The notes beneath the pieces were generated by a model. It was not told the DNA's origin. It saw nothing but the letters and a program-made list of their open reading frames with translations, and searched no databases. The position numbers and the translations under genes were made by a program. DNA of 29,427 nucleotides, from NCBI GenBank assembly GCA_903850725.1, contig CAINMG010000121.1:1-29427 (forward strand), read 5' to 3'. The stretch is from Candidatus Staskawiczbacteria bacterium. Lineage in GTDB: Bacteria > Patescibacteriota > Minisyncoccia > Minisyncoccales > Staskawiczbacteraceae. Shown here one piece after another: positions 13,132 through 21,406 of this stretch; the first letter of the stretch is position 1, and every line of letters begins with the position of its first letter.

Positions 13132-15573
13132 ATGGAAATTTTCGCAAAAATAAAAAACGTTTTTAAAGGCAAGAGATTTTTTGTAATAATTCTTTTATTT
13201 TTTATTGCCAGCGGAATAATTCTACCACAGACTACAAATGCAGGCTTTTGGGATGTTATTGGTTCTGCAGGATCTATCACAGCCAATGCATTCACCGCAG
13301 CAGCAATGGTATTACCGCTAGCAGCAACAGCAATATTATCAGGGATAGTTGTAACTTTGTTAAATTGGACAATATTGTTAGCAACTACTGGAGTTAGTTA
13401 TACCGCGAGCCCAGCAGTAAATATTGGCTGGCCAGTTGTAAGAGATTTTGCCAATATGTTTGTTGTGCTTGGTTTTGTAGTCATCGGGCTTGCTACAATT
13501 TTAAGATTTAAAAATTATGAAGCTCAAAAACTTTTGCTTCCACTAATAGTGGCGACTATTCTAATAAACTTTTCTTTGGTAATTTGTGGGGTTTTTATTG
13601 ATGTATCCAATATAGTAATGGCTTATTTTTTTATGGGAGCAGGGCAAGGTATTGGCGACAAGGCTGGAGCTATTATAAAAACTAGTTTAGATATGGCAGC
13701 TATGATGAAAGATGAAAACCCCATTGCTTTTGCCATGAGGATATCGTCCTATATATTTTTTAACCTAACAACTGTTTTAATTTTAACCCTCTATATCTTT
13801 ATGTTGATATTTAGGATTATGGCCTTATGGATATTAGTTATTTTATCACCACTAGCATTTATATCGTATGTTTTTCCTGCATCAAAAAAGTTTTATGAAA
13901 TGTGGAAAAATAATTTTATCCAATGGTGTATTATAGGCGCTCCAGCTGGATTATTTTATTTCATTGCTGCGAAAATGATAGAAAAAGGATCTGGTATCCC
14001 GAACCCACCAGCATTTAATAGATCAGCAATTTTTGCAGGTCAATTTGGAACAGCCTCGCAAAGCTTTTTCCAGAGCTTAACAGGAATGTTTTCACTTTTT
14101 ATCCCGGGAATATTTTTAATAATAGGATTTTTGTTTGCCTTAAAAACTTCTGCAATGGGGGCAGATATAATTACTTCAAGAGCAGGTAAAGCATGGAGTG
14201 GATTAAAAAATTACGCAAGTCAAGCTACCAAAACCGGCGCTAAATATGCTGGAGGGAAAATTGCAGGTGCTACTGGCGTAGCTGGGCTTTATAATAGAAC
14301 AAGGGATAAAATAACGCAAGGCATGGAGGGAAGTGTGCTTCCTACTGGGTATACAAGTAAAAGAAAACAAAAAACTGTTTCCGCATACGATCATGGGGAT
14401 GCTACAGATGAGCAACTGTTGCAGTCTTATAAACAAAGCCAGAGCAGATTTGCTTCAGAAGCAGATAAAGATAAAGGAGCTGCAGCTGTTATTGAAATGC
14501 AGAAAAGAAAGAAGCTTAATTTGTTGCCTCAAGAAGAAAGAGAGAAAGCTGTTGCTCATGCAATTGCAAGAGGTGGTCATGCCACAGAAAAAGCTTTTAC
14601 CGAAAGCCACCCATATTTGGTTACTGGAGTCACAGATCAAGATGCTGTTAATAGCTTGAAAGAAAAAGAGGTTAAAAGACAAAAAGATGAATGGTTGGCA
14701 AGTCACGGTGGAATGATGTCAAGCGCTGAAGCAAAAAATATTGAAAATTGGGTAGATAAAAATTATACACCTGATGGTTCTGTAGTTCAAAGCATTAAAG
14801 CTAATATGATTAAAGATAAAACAGCTCAAAAGAAAATTGGATATAAAGAAACTACTGAAAACGAAGCAAGAACTGCTATGTTAACTGAGAAAGAAAAGGA
14901 AATTAGAGAAAATGATAAAACTAAAACAGATGTACAAGTCAAAGCAGACCTTGCTACATATGAAAGCACTATTACTGATGCAGATATAAATACAAGAGTC
15001 GCAGATATGACAAAAATAAGAACACAAGAAAAATCGCTTGAATATGAATCAGCAAGTTATGAAGATGCCAGACAAGAACTAATTAATGAAAAAATCAAAA
15101 AACTTCAAGCTGCAGGCAAATCTGGCCCAGAATTAGATAGATTAACTAAATTGTTTAGTGATAATATTACATTTGATCGTGTTCAAACACAGCAAACCAG
15201 CTCAACCAAAGATAGAAAAATCAAAGCAATTAAAAAATTGGGTTATAGTAAAATACAAGAGTTTTCAAAAGAAGGTATTGATGAAGATGTTTTATCATAT
15301 GCAGATGCAGGTGCTTTTAAATCTGCTTATTCTAGACTTAATGCCGAACAAACAGATGCGTACAAAGATATGCGCTCTAAGTCAAAAGCAGAAATGTTGA
15401 GAATAATAAATAGCTCTCCAGATGCAGCTTCAATTGGGCTAAGTGCTGATCCTGGAGTAACTGAGGTGGAAAATGCCATTGATTACTTAAAGAGAAGTAC
15501 AAACTCAATAAACAAGGATTTAGCGAAAAAAGCAGAAAATATACTTAAAAATTTGGTTACAACTTATTCATAA
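13132..15573 (+). CDS. VirB6/TrbL-like polytopic membrane protein with long cytoplasmic tail
   Basis: 813 aa. An N-terminal signal or anchor (FFVIILLFFIASGII) is followed by several hydrophobic helices up to about residue 350 (e.g. NWTILLATTGV, MFVVLGFVVIGLATIL, ILTLYIFMLIFRIMALWILVILSPLAFISYVFP, LFIPGIFLIIGFLFAL). The arrangement RIMALWILVILSPLAF is typical of the CPR/Gram-positive VirB6-like channel component. The remaining roughly 450 residues are hydrophilic, Lys/Glu-rich and helical, with no domain I recognise. ATG at 13132 is chosen over a TTG at 13096 that would overlap the HEPN gene. It would form the inner-membrane channel of a type IV secretion-like machine. Confidence 0.82.
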   Translation: MEIFAKIKNVFKGKRFFVIILLFFIASGIILPQTTNAGFWDVIGSAGSITANAFTAAAMVLPLAATAILSGIVVTLLNWTILLATTGVSYTASPAVNIGWPVVRDFANMFVVLGFVVIGLATILRFKNYEAQKLLLPLIVATILINFSLVICGVFIDVSNIVMAYFFMGAGQGIGDKAGAIIKTSLDMAAMMKDENPIAFAMRISSYIFFNLTTVLILTLYIFMLIFRIMALWILVILSPLAFISYVFPASKKFYEMWKNNFIQWCIIGAPAGLFYFIAAKMIEKGSGIPNPPAFNRSAIFAGQFGTASQSFFQSLTGMFSLFIPGIFLIIGFLFALKTSAMGADIITSRAGKAWSGLKNYASQATKTGAKYAGGKIAGATGVAGLYNRTRDKITQGMEGSVLPTGYTSKRKQKTVSAYDHGDATDEQLLQSYKQSQSRFASEADKDKGAAAVIEMQKRKKLNLLPQEEREKAVAHAIARGGHATEKAFTESHPYLVTGVTDQDAVNSLKEKEVKRQKDEWLASHGGMMSSAEAKNIENWVDKNYTPDGSVVQSIKANMIKDKTAQKKIGYKETTENEARTAMLTEKEKEIRENDKTKTDVQVKADLATYESTITDADINTRVADMTKIRTQEKSLEYESASYEDARQELINEKIKKLQAAGKSGPELDRLTKLFSDNITFDRVQTQQTSSTKDRKIKAIKKLGYSKIQEFSKEGIDEDVLSYADAGAFKSAYSRLNAEQTDAYKDMRSKSKAEMLRIINSSPDAASIGLSADPGVTEVENAIDYLKRSTNSINKDLAKKAENILKNLVTTYS

Positions 15574-15585
15574 AAATATAAAAAT

Positions 15586-15984
15586 ATGGAAAATAAAAAT
15601 ATTCCAACTAAAAATTCTTTTTCTATAATATCTCAAATCCTTGAGGAAAAAAAAGTTGGAGAGAAAGATGATGATAATATAATTAAGTATTTTTCATCAA
15701 CTGCAATTATTTTTGGGTTAGCAGAAAAATTGTTCAGCAAAAATATTTCAGAAGATGATTTTTTGTTATCACTTAAATTTTTGGATACAACAGATCAAAA
15801 TTATAAAGATATATTAGATAAAGTTAAAGAAAAAGTTTTTCCTTTATTAGAATTAGAAAAACCAGACGACTCTAAAAAAACAAAAGTAGAAGAAAATGAG
15901 GAAAATATTATAACACCCAAAATCATTAAGAGCAGAAAAAAAATCACGAATATTAATGATACTTATAGGGAACCAATTGAATAA
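15586..15984 (+). CDS. Small acidic hypothetical protein of the secretion locus
   Basis: 132 aa, not recognised. Soluble; the first 90 residues look helical (IIFGLAEKLFSKNISEDDFLLSLKFLD) and the tail is charged and probably disordered (KKTKVEENEENIITPKIIKSRKK). It starts 12 nt after the VirB6-like gene and so is probably co-translated with it. FSIISQILEEKKVGEKDD near the N-terminus might bind the machine's cytoplasmic face, but this is guesswork. The opposing SPFH gene ends about 55 bp downstream. Confidence 0.7.
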   Translation: MENKNIPTKNSFSIISQILEEKKVGEKDDDNIIKYFSSTAIIFGLAEKLFSKNISEDDFLLSLKFLDTTDQNYKDILDKVKEKVFPLLELEKPDDSKKTKVEENEENIITPKIIKSRKKITNINDTYREPIE

Positions 15985-15989
15985 ATTAT

Positions 15990-16020
15990 AAAAAAAGAAG
16001 ACCGACATCCTTGTCGGTCT
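15990..16020 (-). terminator. Terminator of the SPFH gene
   Basis: AGACCGAC/GTCGGTCT 8-bp stem with a 6-nt loop. On the minus strand it is followed by TC and seven T. The plus-strand side lacks a T-run. Confidence 0.88.
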
Positions 16021-16039
16021 TTGTCTGAGCCACAAGGGT

Positions 16040-17182
16040 TCAGATGCTTTTGAAGTCGGCATCGGACATATTTCCTCTTTTGTCGTCCTTAGCTTTTTTC
16101 GACTTCTTGCCGCCGCCTCCACCACCGCCGACGAGAAGACCAGCTCCATCGCCACCAATGACCACAGTTGTGGCTCTCTCAAGCCCCTTAACATGAGTCT
16201 GGCGGTAACCTGGCGTTTTGGCCAAAGCCCTCTGACGAAGTTCTTCTTGCTTCTCCTTGATCCGCTGGGGCGTTGCTTTTGGATTATCAGCCAACCATGC
16301 CTTCAAGGCTTGATTGGTGTCGTCAAACAAAGCAGCGCTTGCTTGAGCTTCCTTGCCAGCAAGGGCAATCCGCTCTTCGGCAGCCATTGTCAGATATTCC
16401 ACCTCAACCTTTTCTTGCATTGCTGAGTCAATTTTCTCTGGCACAGCAATGTCTTCAATCCGAATTTTGACTTCGCCCCTACCAGGCTTGAAGTTTGTCT
16501 TGTCATTCCCAAGAATACCTGAAGTGGCGAACAACCCATCCTCAAGTAGAAAAAACTCTTTTGCTTCCTTGTTTACATCAGTGAGATTTGACCGCTCTAT
16601 CGCTTCTTTGTGCGTATATGCAGCCATAATATCACGCAAACCAGTGACCATCTCACTTGTTACCCACTTGTCAAAGGCTGCCATATTAAAGGGCACTTTC
16701 GACTTGATCATCAGAGCAAGAGACTCTGGCTCGAGATACGGGAATACCACAAAGCCAGAGAAATTAACAAGCAAAGGTACCTTGTCGCTTGATCTGATTT
16801 TGTGACCAACATCTCCGCCAAGAGTGAATTTCATCGGTTCTCTTGGAACTCGAACAAGCTCACAATACGGTCTTCCGTAGATCCACTTGTAAAGCGGAAT
16901 CCACAGCACGGTAACTGGGCCAGGCTGATAAATCTCGCTTTCGTCCAATTTACCAGTATAACTCTTGAGAGCTACTTCCTCTGGACCGATGTTGTCTTTT
17001 GATTTGATGAGAATCCTGATCCCAACAGAGACCACAACAATCAAATCAAAGACGAGGATTCCGATGCCGATGCCAAGCGCCCACTTCGAGTCGTTCCAAA
17101 AGGAACCAACCACGAGGGCGATAGGCAGGATGACCAGTAAAACAAACAAAATCGCGACCAGAACTTGCAGAAAAGCCTTCAT
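16040..17182 (-). CDS. SPFH/prohibitin-like membrane protein with Gly-rich tail
   Basis: 380 aa. Two N-terminal membrane helices (VLVAILFVLLVILPIALVV; LGIGIGILVFDLIVVVSVGI) are followed by an SPFH-like domain and the helical segment EVEYLTMAAEERIALAGKEAQA, which matches the post-SPFH signature of stomatins/flotillins. The tail ends in a Gly run (about 7 Gly) plus KKSKKAKDDK. Such proteins form membrane microdomain scaffolds. ATG 17182 is chosen because AAGGAG lies 7 nt upstream. Composition is distinctly GC-richer than the flanking secretion genes, the orientation is opposite, and it has a consensus promoter with a roughly 100-nt leader and its own terminator, suggesting independent acquisition or high expression. 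Confidence 0.82.
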   Translation of the reverse strand: MKAFLQVLVAILFVLLVILPIALVVGSFWNDSKWALGIGIGILVFDLIVVVSVGIRILIKSKDNIGPEEVALKSYTGKLDESEIYQPGPVTVLWIPLYKWIYGRPYCELVRVPREPMKFTLGGDVGHKIRSSDKVPLLVNFSGFVVFPYLEPESLALMIKSKVPFNMAAFDKWVTSEMVTGLRDIMAAYTHKEAIERSNLTDVNKEAKEFFLLEDGLFATSGILGNDKTNFKPGRGEVKIRIEDIAVPEKIDSAMQEKVEVEYLTMAAEERIALAGKEAQASAALFDDTNQALKAWLADNPKATPQRIKEKQEELRQRALAKTPGYRQTHVKGLERATTVVIGGDGAGLLVGGGGGGGKKSKKAKDDKRGNMSDADFKSI

Positions 17183-17288
17183 CAAAAATCTCCTTCGCTT
17201 TAGCGGAAAACAGTGACTGAACTGATATTCAATTGTCAAGGAACGACCCTGACTTTCTTGCCTGAAAACAATTTCAAGCTACAAATTA

Positions 17289-17317
17289 ATTATAGCATAT
17301 TTTTAGTTCTGTGTCAA
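17289..17317 (-). promoter_or_regulatory. Perfect consensus promoter of the SPFH gene
   Basis: Minus strand TTGACA (17312-17317), exactly 17 nt, TATAAT (17289-17294). The leader of about 100 nt includes a CGC-TAAA-GCG mini-hairpin just before the ribosome-binding site. Confidence 0.85.
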
Positions 17318-17343
17318 GGGATTGTGCTTGTTTTTGGTTGGGG

Positions 17344-17352
17344 TGTGGATAA
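17344..17352 (-). promoter_or_regulatory. DnaA-box-like 9-mer (reverse orientation)
   Basis: TGTGGATAA, the exact complement of TTATCCACA, sits in the divergent intergenic region 7 bp upstream of the putative -35 of the GxxExxY/PrgI promoter. Confidence 0.4.
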
Positions 17353-17358
17353 GATTTG

Positions 17359-17387
17359 TTGTTGCTTTTTTTTAAAAGTGTTATAAT
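17359..17387 (+). promoter_or_regulatory. Promoter of the GxxExxY-PrgI-VirB4 block
   Basis: TTGTTG (17359-17364), 17 nt, perfect TATAAT (17382-17387). The repeat array follows within the leader. Confidence 0.55.
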
Positions 17388-17396
17388 AAATCAATT

Positions 17397-17441
17397 AACA
17401 GATTTACACAGATGCCAAACAGATTAACACAGATCACAGAT
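17397..17441. repeat. Left CAGATTAACACAGAT repeat array
   Basis: Tandem degenerate units: ACAGATTTACACAGAT, then AACAGATTAACACAGAT and CACAGAT. It directly precedes the GxxExxY start codon. The complement recurs after the gene in inverted orientation. Confidence 0.85.
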
Positions 17442-17447
17442 AAAAAT

Positions 17448-17879
17448 ATGACTGATGAAAATTTCTTAGAAAAAGATTTGTCTTACAAGGTTATTGGCGC
17501 AATTTATTCAGTTGCTAATAAATATGGATGCGGTTTAAAAGAGATTGTTTATCAAAAAGCTTTAGCAGAAGAGTTTGAAAAATTGCAAATAAATTGCGAA
17601 CAACAAAAAAGAATTAATATTTATTCTTTAGATAGTGGAAAAGTTTTAGGAGTCTATATCCCAGATTTTCTTATAGAGAACAAAATTATTTTAGAAATAA
17701 AAGCCACGCCATTTACTACTAGACAAAATATTGAGCAACAAAGATCTTATTTAAGAGCTAGTCAATATGAAATTGGGTATTTAGCAAACTTTAATACAAT
17801 AAAATTAGAAATTAAAAGATCAATTTTTACAAATAATAGAAAATCATTTATAACATTAATTTCAAAAACACAAAGTTAG
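17448..17879 (+). CDS. GxxExxY family protein (PD-(D/E)xK-like)
   Basis: 143 aa. The name-giving motif is G-L-K-E-I-V-Y (NKYGCGLKEIVYQKALAEEF), followed by a nuclease-like core VYIPDFLIENKIILEIKAT (D...E-x-K) and QRSYLRASQYEIGYLANF. The family is common in environmental bacteria and has no firmly established role; a PD-(D/E)xK nuclease fold is suggested by the D/E-x-K pattern. ATG 17448 is chosen over 17412, because the upstream 12 residues are translated repeat. Flanked on both sides by inverted repeat arrays, it looks like a small mobile cassette inserted in front of prgI. Confidence 0.9.
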   Translation: MTDENFLEKDLSYKVIGAIYSVANKYGCGLKEIVYQKALAEEFEKLQINCEQQKRINIYSLDSGKVLGVYIPDFLIENKIILEIKATPFTTRQNIEQQRSYLRASQYEIGYLANFNTIKLEIKRSIFTNNRKSFITLISKTQS

Positions 17880-17884
17880 CCAGC

Positions 17885-17930
17885 ATCTGTGATCTGTGAA
17901 AATCTGTCATTTATCTGTGCTAATCTGTGG
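17885..17930. repeat. Right array (inverted ATCTGTG units)
   Basis: Units ATCTGTGATCTGTGAAA, ATCTGTCATTT, ATCTGTGCTA and ATCTGTGG, complementary in sense to the left array. It starts 5 nt after the GxxExxY stop and ends 6 nt before the PrgI start codon, leaving no Shine-Dalgarno there. Confidence 0.85.
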
Positions 17931-17936
17931 CAGTGC

Positions 17937-18344
17937 ATGGAACAATATCCTATTCCACAATTTATTGAGCAAGAAGGGAAAATAGCATTTTTCATTTCTT
18001 TTAGACAATTCTTTTACCTTTGCGGGGGAGGAGTGATTTGTTTTGTTTTATACTATACAGTACCATTTGCAATATTTGCTATTTTGTCCCTAATTGTTAT
18101 GGTAGCAACTGGAGCCTTGGCTTTCTTGGTAATTAATGGCATGCCTTTGGCAAATATACTTTTAAGCTCTGTAGGATTTTTAGCTGGCAGTAAAAATTAT
18201 ACTTGGAAGAAAAAAGAATCTGCTTATCCATTTAAAGCTGTAAAAAGAATCCAAATTAGGAAAATAGATGAAGGCCCAAAACTACAAGCTCAAACAAGTA
18301 GACTTAAAAAAATTCACACACAAGTAGAATTAAGAAGTAAGTAA
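17937..18344 (+). CDS. PrgI-family membrane protein (VirB3-like)
   Basis: 135 aa beginning MEQYPIPQFIEQEGKIAFF, the usual PrgI N-terminus (Q-x-P-Q-F-x-x-x-E-x-K). Two adjacent hydrophobic segments follow (FFYLCGGGVICFVLYYTVPF; FAILSLIVMVATGALAFLVI), then a short cytoplasmic basic tail. PrgI proteins sit next to VirB4 in Gram-positive-type conjugation loci and are thought to correspond to VirB3. ATG 17937 is chosen because the in-frame upstream part is translated repeat. Downstream, the TraC-like gene starts 11 nt after the stop. Confidence 0.88.
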   Translation: MEQYPIPQFIEQEGKIAFFISFRQFFYLCGGGVICFVLYYTVPFAIFAILSLIVMVATGALAFLVINGMPLANILLSSVGFLAGSKNYTWKKKESAYPFKAVKRIQIRKIDEGPKLQAQTSRLKKIHTQVELRSK

Positions 18345-18355
18345 ATTTAAAGCAA

Positions 18356-19021
18356 ATGGTAAACAATGCAACACAAGATTTTTTGGAAATAAAAGATATT
18401 AGGGAAGGAGTTATTATTTTAAAAAATAACTCCATTAGGGGAATACTTATGGTTTCCTCGCTTAATTTTGCTTTAAAATCTGAAGAGGAACAAACTGCTA
18501 TTATTTATGCATATCAAAGTTTTTTAAACTCTTTGGATTTTTCATGCCAAATTATAATTCAATCGCGCAAAATTAACATCACCCCATATTTAGATAGCTT
18601 GCAGGAATTAGAACAAAAGCAAACTACAGATTTAATGCGTCAACAAACAGCTAGCTACAGAGAGTTTATCAAAGAAATGGTTAGAGGGGACATGGTTATG
18701 ACTAAGAATTTTTATGTGGTTATACCTTATGAATTGATGGAAATTTTTGGAGCTTCGGGTGTTACCAAGCAATTTGATTTTTTAAAAAATATTGGGGGCA
18801 AAAAAAAAGAAACACAAGAAGTAAAAGATCAAGATTTTGAAAGATGCAAAACTCAACTTTGGCAAAGAATGGAATTTTTAGCTATGGGGCTTCGCAGGTG
18901 CGGTTTGGAAGCAATCCCTCTTACAACCCCAGAATTAATTGAACTTTTTTGGTCAATTCACCACCCAGAGCAAGCAGAAATTGGATATTACCCAGAAATA
19001 TTACCTGAGTTACTTAAATAA
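18356..19021 (+). CDS. TraC/VirB4 N-terminal-domain-like protein
   Basis: 221 aa without nucleotide-binding motifs. DFLEIKDIREGVIILKNNSIRGILMVSSLNF, followed by helices and a region ending FYVVIPYELME, matches the N-terminal part of VirB4/TraC family proteins, which contacts the inner-membrane complex. The ATPase is encoded separately 18 nt downstream. Each gene has its own start and the first ends in a sensible helical tail, so this looks like a real gene split rather than a sequencing frameshift. It contains a hydrophilic insertion KKKETQEVKDQDFER near residue 150. Confidence 0.8.
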   Translation: MVNNATQDFLEIKDIREGVIILKNNSIRGILMVSSLNFALKSEEEQTAIIYAYQSFLNSLDFSCQIIIQSRKINITPYLDSLQELEQKQTTDLMRQQTASYREFIKEMVRGDMVMTKNFYVVIPYELMEIFGASGVTKQFDFLKNIGGKKKETQEVKDQDFERCKTQLWQRMEFLAMGLRRCGLEAIPLTTPELIELFWSIHHPEQAEIGYYPEILPELLK

Positions 19022-19039
19022 ATTTACATAAAAAAAAAT

Positions 19040-20857
19040 ATGGCATTTGATTTTATAAATAATTTAATGGAAAAAAAGAAAAAAGATGATTTATTAGACA
19101 AGATCTTTGAAGAAGAAGTTTTTGATGTACGCGATATTATTGCCCCACCTTATGTTGGTGTTGGCCAAGACCACATAAAACTTGGGGAGAGACTTTCCAA
19201 ATCATTTTTTATATTTTCTTATCCAAGATATTTAAACACTGGGTGGTTTTCACCTGTAATTGATTTAAATGTACCAATGGATATTTCCTTTTTTATACAT
19301 CCTGTTTCTAGTGAATTAATTTTAAAAAAATTAAGAAAGAAAATTACTGAAGTTTCTTCAGAAATAATTGAAAGAGAAGAAAAGGGCTTAATTCGCGATC
19401 CATCACTGCAAACTGCTTATCAAGATATTGAAAATTTGCGAGATAAATTAATGACAGCTCAAGAAAGAATGTTCAGGTTTGGTTTGTATATTACTATTTA
19501 TGACAATTCAGAAAAAGAACTAAGAGAAACAGAACTTACATTGCGATCAATCTTTGAATCAAGATTAATATATATTAAACCTGCATTATTCCGCCAAAAA
19601 GAAGGATTTATTTCTTGCAATCCTTATGGAATGGATTTACTTGATGTACATGTGCCCATGGATACAGAGACTTTGTCCACTGCTTTTCCATTTATTTCTT
19701 TTGACTTAAGTTCTAATGAAGGAATATTATATGGCATAAATAGGCACAACAATTCTTTAGTGCTATTTGATAGGTTTAGCTTGGAAAATGCCAACATGGT
19801 AGTGTTTGCAAAATCTGGTTCAGGAAAATCTTATGCTATAAAGCTTGAGATTTTAAGATATTTAATGCAAGGAGTAGATTGTATTATTATTGATCCTGAA
19901 AATGAATATGAAGCTTTAGCTGATTCAATTGGTGGAGCGTTTTTTAAGATTTCTCTGACTTCAGAAAATCATGTAAACCCTTTTGATTTACCTGTGCCAG
20001 GTCCTGGAGAAAATCCTGAAGATGTTTTAAGAGGAAACATTATCAACTTAGTTGGGCTACTTCGTATTATGCTTGGGGGCTTATCAGCAGAAGAAGATAG
20101 TATTATTGATGAGGCATTGACTCAAACTTATGCAATAAGAGATATTACTGCAACTTCTGACCCTGCAAAATGGAAAGAAAACACTCCTTTGATGTCGGAC
20201 TTTGAAGAGATTTTAAATAGCATGCAAGGAGCAGAATCTTTAGCCAGAAGACTTGGCAAATATACCAAAGGAACTTTTTCTGATTTCTTTAACCAAAAAT
20301 CAAATTTAGAAATGGATAAAAACTTAGTTGTATTTGGTATAAGAGATATGGAAGAGTCTTTAAGGCCAATGGCTTTGTACATTATAATGCGCTATGTGTG
20401 GAACATTGTAAGATCTCAAATTAAAAAAAGAATTTTAGTAATTGAAGAAGCTTGGCTTTTAATGCAATCTGAAGACGGGGCATCTTTCTTATTTGGATTA
20501 GCAAAAAGAGGTAGAAAATATTATTTGGGGGTTACCACAATTACTCAAGATGTAGCTGATTTTATGGGTTCTGAATATGGAAAAGCAATTATATCTAACT
20601 CTTCATTGCAACTTTTACTTAAACAATCACCAGCCACAGTAGAGGTTGTAAAACAAACATTTAATTTAACTGATCAGGAAAAATATTTATTACTTGAAGC
20701 AGGTGTTGGGGAAGGATTATTTTTTGCTGGTAAAAAACATGTGGCTATTTCTATTGTTGCTAGCCAAACTGAAGATAGAATTATTACAACCAATCCAAAA
20801 ATAGTTATGGAAAGAGGAGAAGCAAAAAGAAAAATAAACGAAGCAAAAAACCAATAA
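19040..20857 (+). CDS. virB4: VirB4-family type IV secretion ATPase
   Basis: 605 aa. After an N-terminal VirB4/TrbE-type region (IAPPYVGVGQDHIKLG, NTGWFSPVIDLNVPMDISFFI) comes the motor domain: Walker A VFAKSGSGKSYAIK (KSGSGKS at 258-264), the IIIDPENEYEALADSIGG motif, Walker B RILVIEEAWLLM (about 464-475), RGRKYYLGVTTITQDVADF, and a C-terminal SNSSLQLLLKQSP plus GEGLFFAGKKHVAI. VirB4 is the conserved energiser of type IV secretion, at the cytoplasmic face of the channel. It lies between the TraC-like gene and a repeat tract. The canonical coupling protein VirD4 is not in this window. Confidence 0.93.
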   Translation: MAFDFINNLMEKKKKDDLLDKIFEEEVFDVRDIIAPPYVGVGQDHIKLGERLSKSFFIFSYPRYLNTGWFSPVIDLNVPMDISFFIHPVSSELILKKLRKKITEVSSEIIEREEKGLIRDPSLQTAYQDIENLRDKLMTAQERMFRFGLYITIYDNSEKELRETELTLRSIFESRLIYIKPALFRQKEGFISCNPYGMDLLDVHVPMDTETLSTAFPFISFDLSSNEGILYGINRHNNSLVLFDRFSLENANMVVFAKSGSGKSYAIKLEILRYLMQGVDCIIIDPENEYEALADSIGGAFFKISLTSENHVNPFDLPVPGPGENPEDVLRGNIINLVGLLRIMLGGLSAEEDSIIDEALTQTYAIRDITATSDPAKWKENTPLMSDFEEILNSMQGAESLARRLGKYTKGTFSDFFNQKSNLEMDKNLVVFGIRDMEESLRPMALYIIMRYVWNIVRSQIKKRILVIEEAWLLMQSEDGASFLFGLAKRGRKYYLGVTTITQDVADFMGSEYGKAIISNSSLQLLLKQSPATVEVVKQTFNLTDQEKYLLLEAGVGEGLFFAGKKHVAISIVASQTEDRIITTNPKIVMERGEAKRKINEAKNQ

Positions 20858-20870
20858 TTTAAAAACTAAA

Positions 20871-20936
20871 GCGTCTAGGGTATAGCGTCTAGGGTATAGT
20901 AATTGCTAAACCCTAAACCCTAAACCCTAAACCCTA
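20871..20936. repeat. Short-unit tandem repeats, including telomere-like CCCTAAA
   Basis: Two exact copies of GCGTCTAGGGTATA (20871-20884, 20885-20898) are followed by about 4.4 units of CCCTAAA (20906-20936). TAGGGTATAG and CTAAACCCTA can pair, giving a possible hairpin. The tract ends 5 nt before the next start codon and is the only non-coding space in this part of the operon. Confidence 0.9.
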
Positions 20937-20941
20937 GCTAA

Positions 20942-21406
20942 GTGGCAAATGATGATGGAGGTATCACAGGCCCAGAAGGTGTCTTAATGCTAATGGTAGC
21001 CACGCTTTTAGATGGAATTGGATTAATAATTCTCTTTTTTGCTTTGGATGATTTTTGGATTTTAGATATTACGGGACTTTTACTAATTGGCACCTGGATT
21101 TTTTTTCGTACAGGACATGTATCTGCTACTGCCACAGCTAAAAAAACTGGCAAAAAATTATTGTCTCGTCTTGGACTTGGTCTTTTAATAGAAATTATTC
21201 CATGGTTTGGTGGACTTTGCCCTTCTTGGGTCATTATAGTCTGGCGAGAAATGAATGGAAAAAATGTTAAAGATACTAAAATACAATCTCAAAAGATACA
21301 AATGTCGTCTAACAGAGAACTAAGAGATGCTGGAATAAATGAGTTGAGACCAAATTGGAAAAATAAACAAACAAATGAAATTGAAGAGCCAGAAGAAGAA
21401 GTTTAA
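20942..21406 (+). CDS. Small membrane protein of the secretion locus
   Basis: 154 aa, no family assigned. Two close hydrophobic helices (MLMVATLLDGIGLIILFFAL; FWILDITGLLLIGTWIFF) and a third (LLIEIIPWFGGLCPSWVIIVW) suggest a three-pass inner-membrane protein with a charged cytoplasmic tail. The GTG at 20942 directly follows an in-frame TAA and the repeat tract, and has no Shine-Dalgarno. An ATG at 20987 has AGAAGG upstream and is the alternative start, shortening the protein by 15 residues. The 3' end overlaps the start of the 1241-aa gene by 32 nt in another frame, implying coupled translation. Confidence 0.72.
   Translation: MANDDGGITGPEGVLMLMVATLLDGIGLIILFFALDDFWILDITGLLLIGTWIFFRTGHVSATATAKKTGKKLLSRLGLGLLIEIIPWFGGLCPSWVIIVWREMNGKNVKDTKIQSQKIQMSSNRELRDAGINELRPNWKNKQTNEIEEPEEEV

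Noticed and set aside
17397..17930. CRISPR array
   Set aside because: Repeats are degenerate, overlapping, inverted around a gene, and lack spacers of constant length. The CCCTAAA tract at 20906 also has no spacers.
18356..20857. virB4 broken by a frameshift
   Set aside because: The TraC-like and ATPase ORFs are each intact with a start codon and an 18-nt gap, and the second begins with its own conserved VirB4-type N-terminal region.
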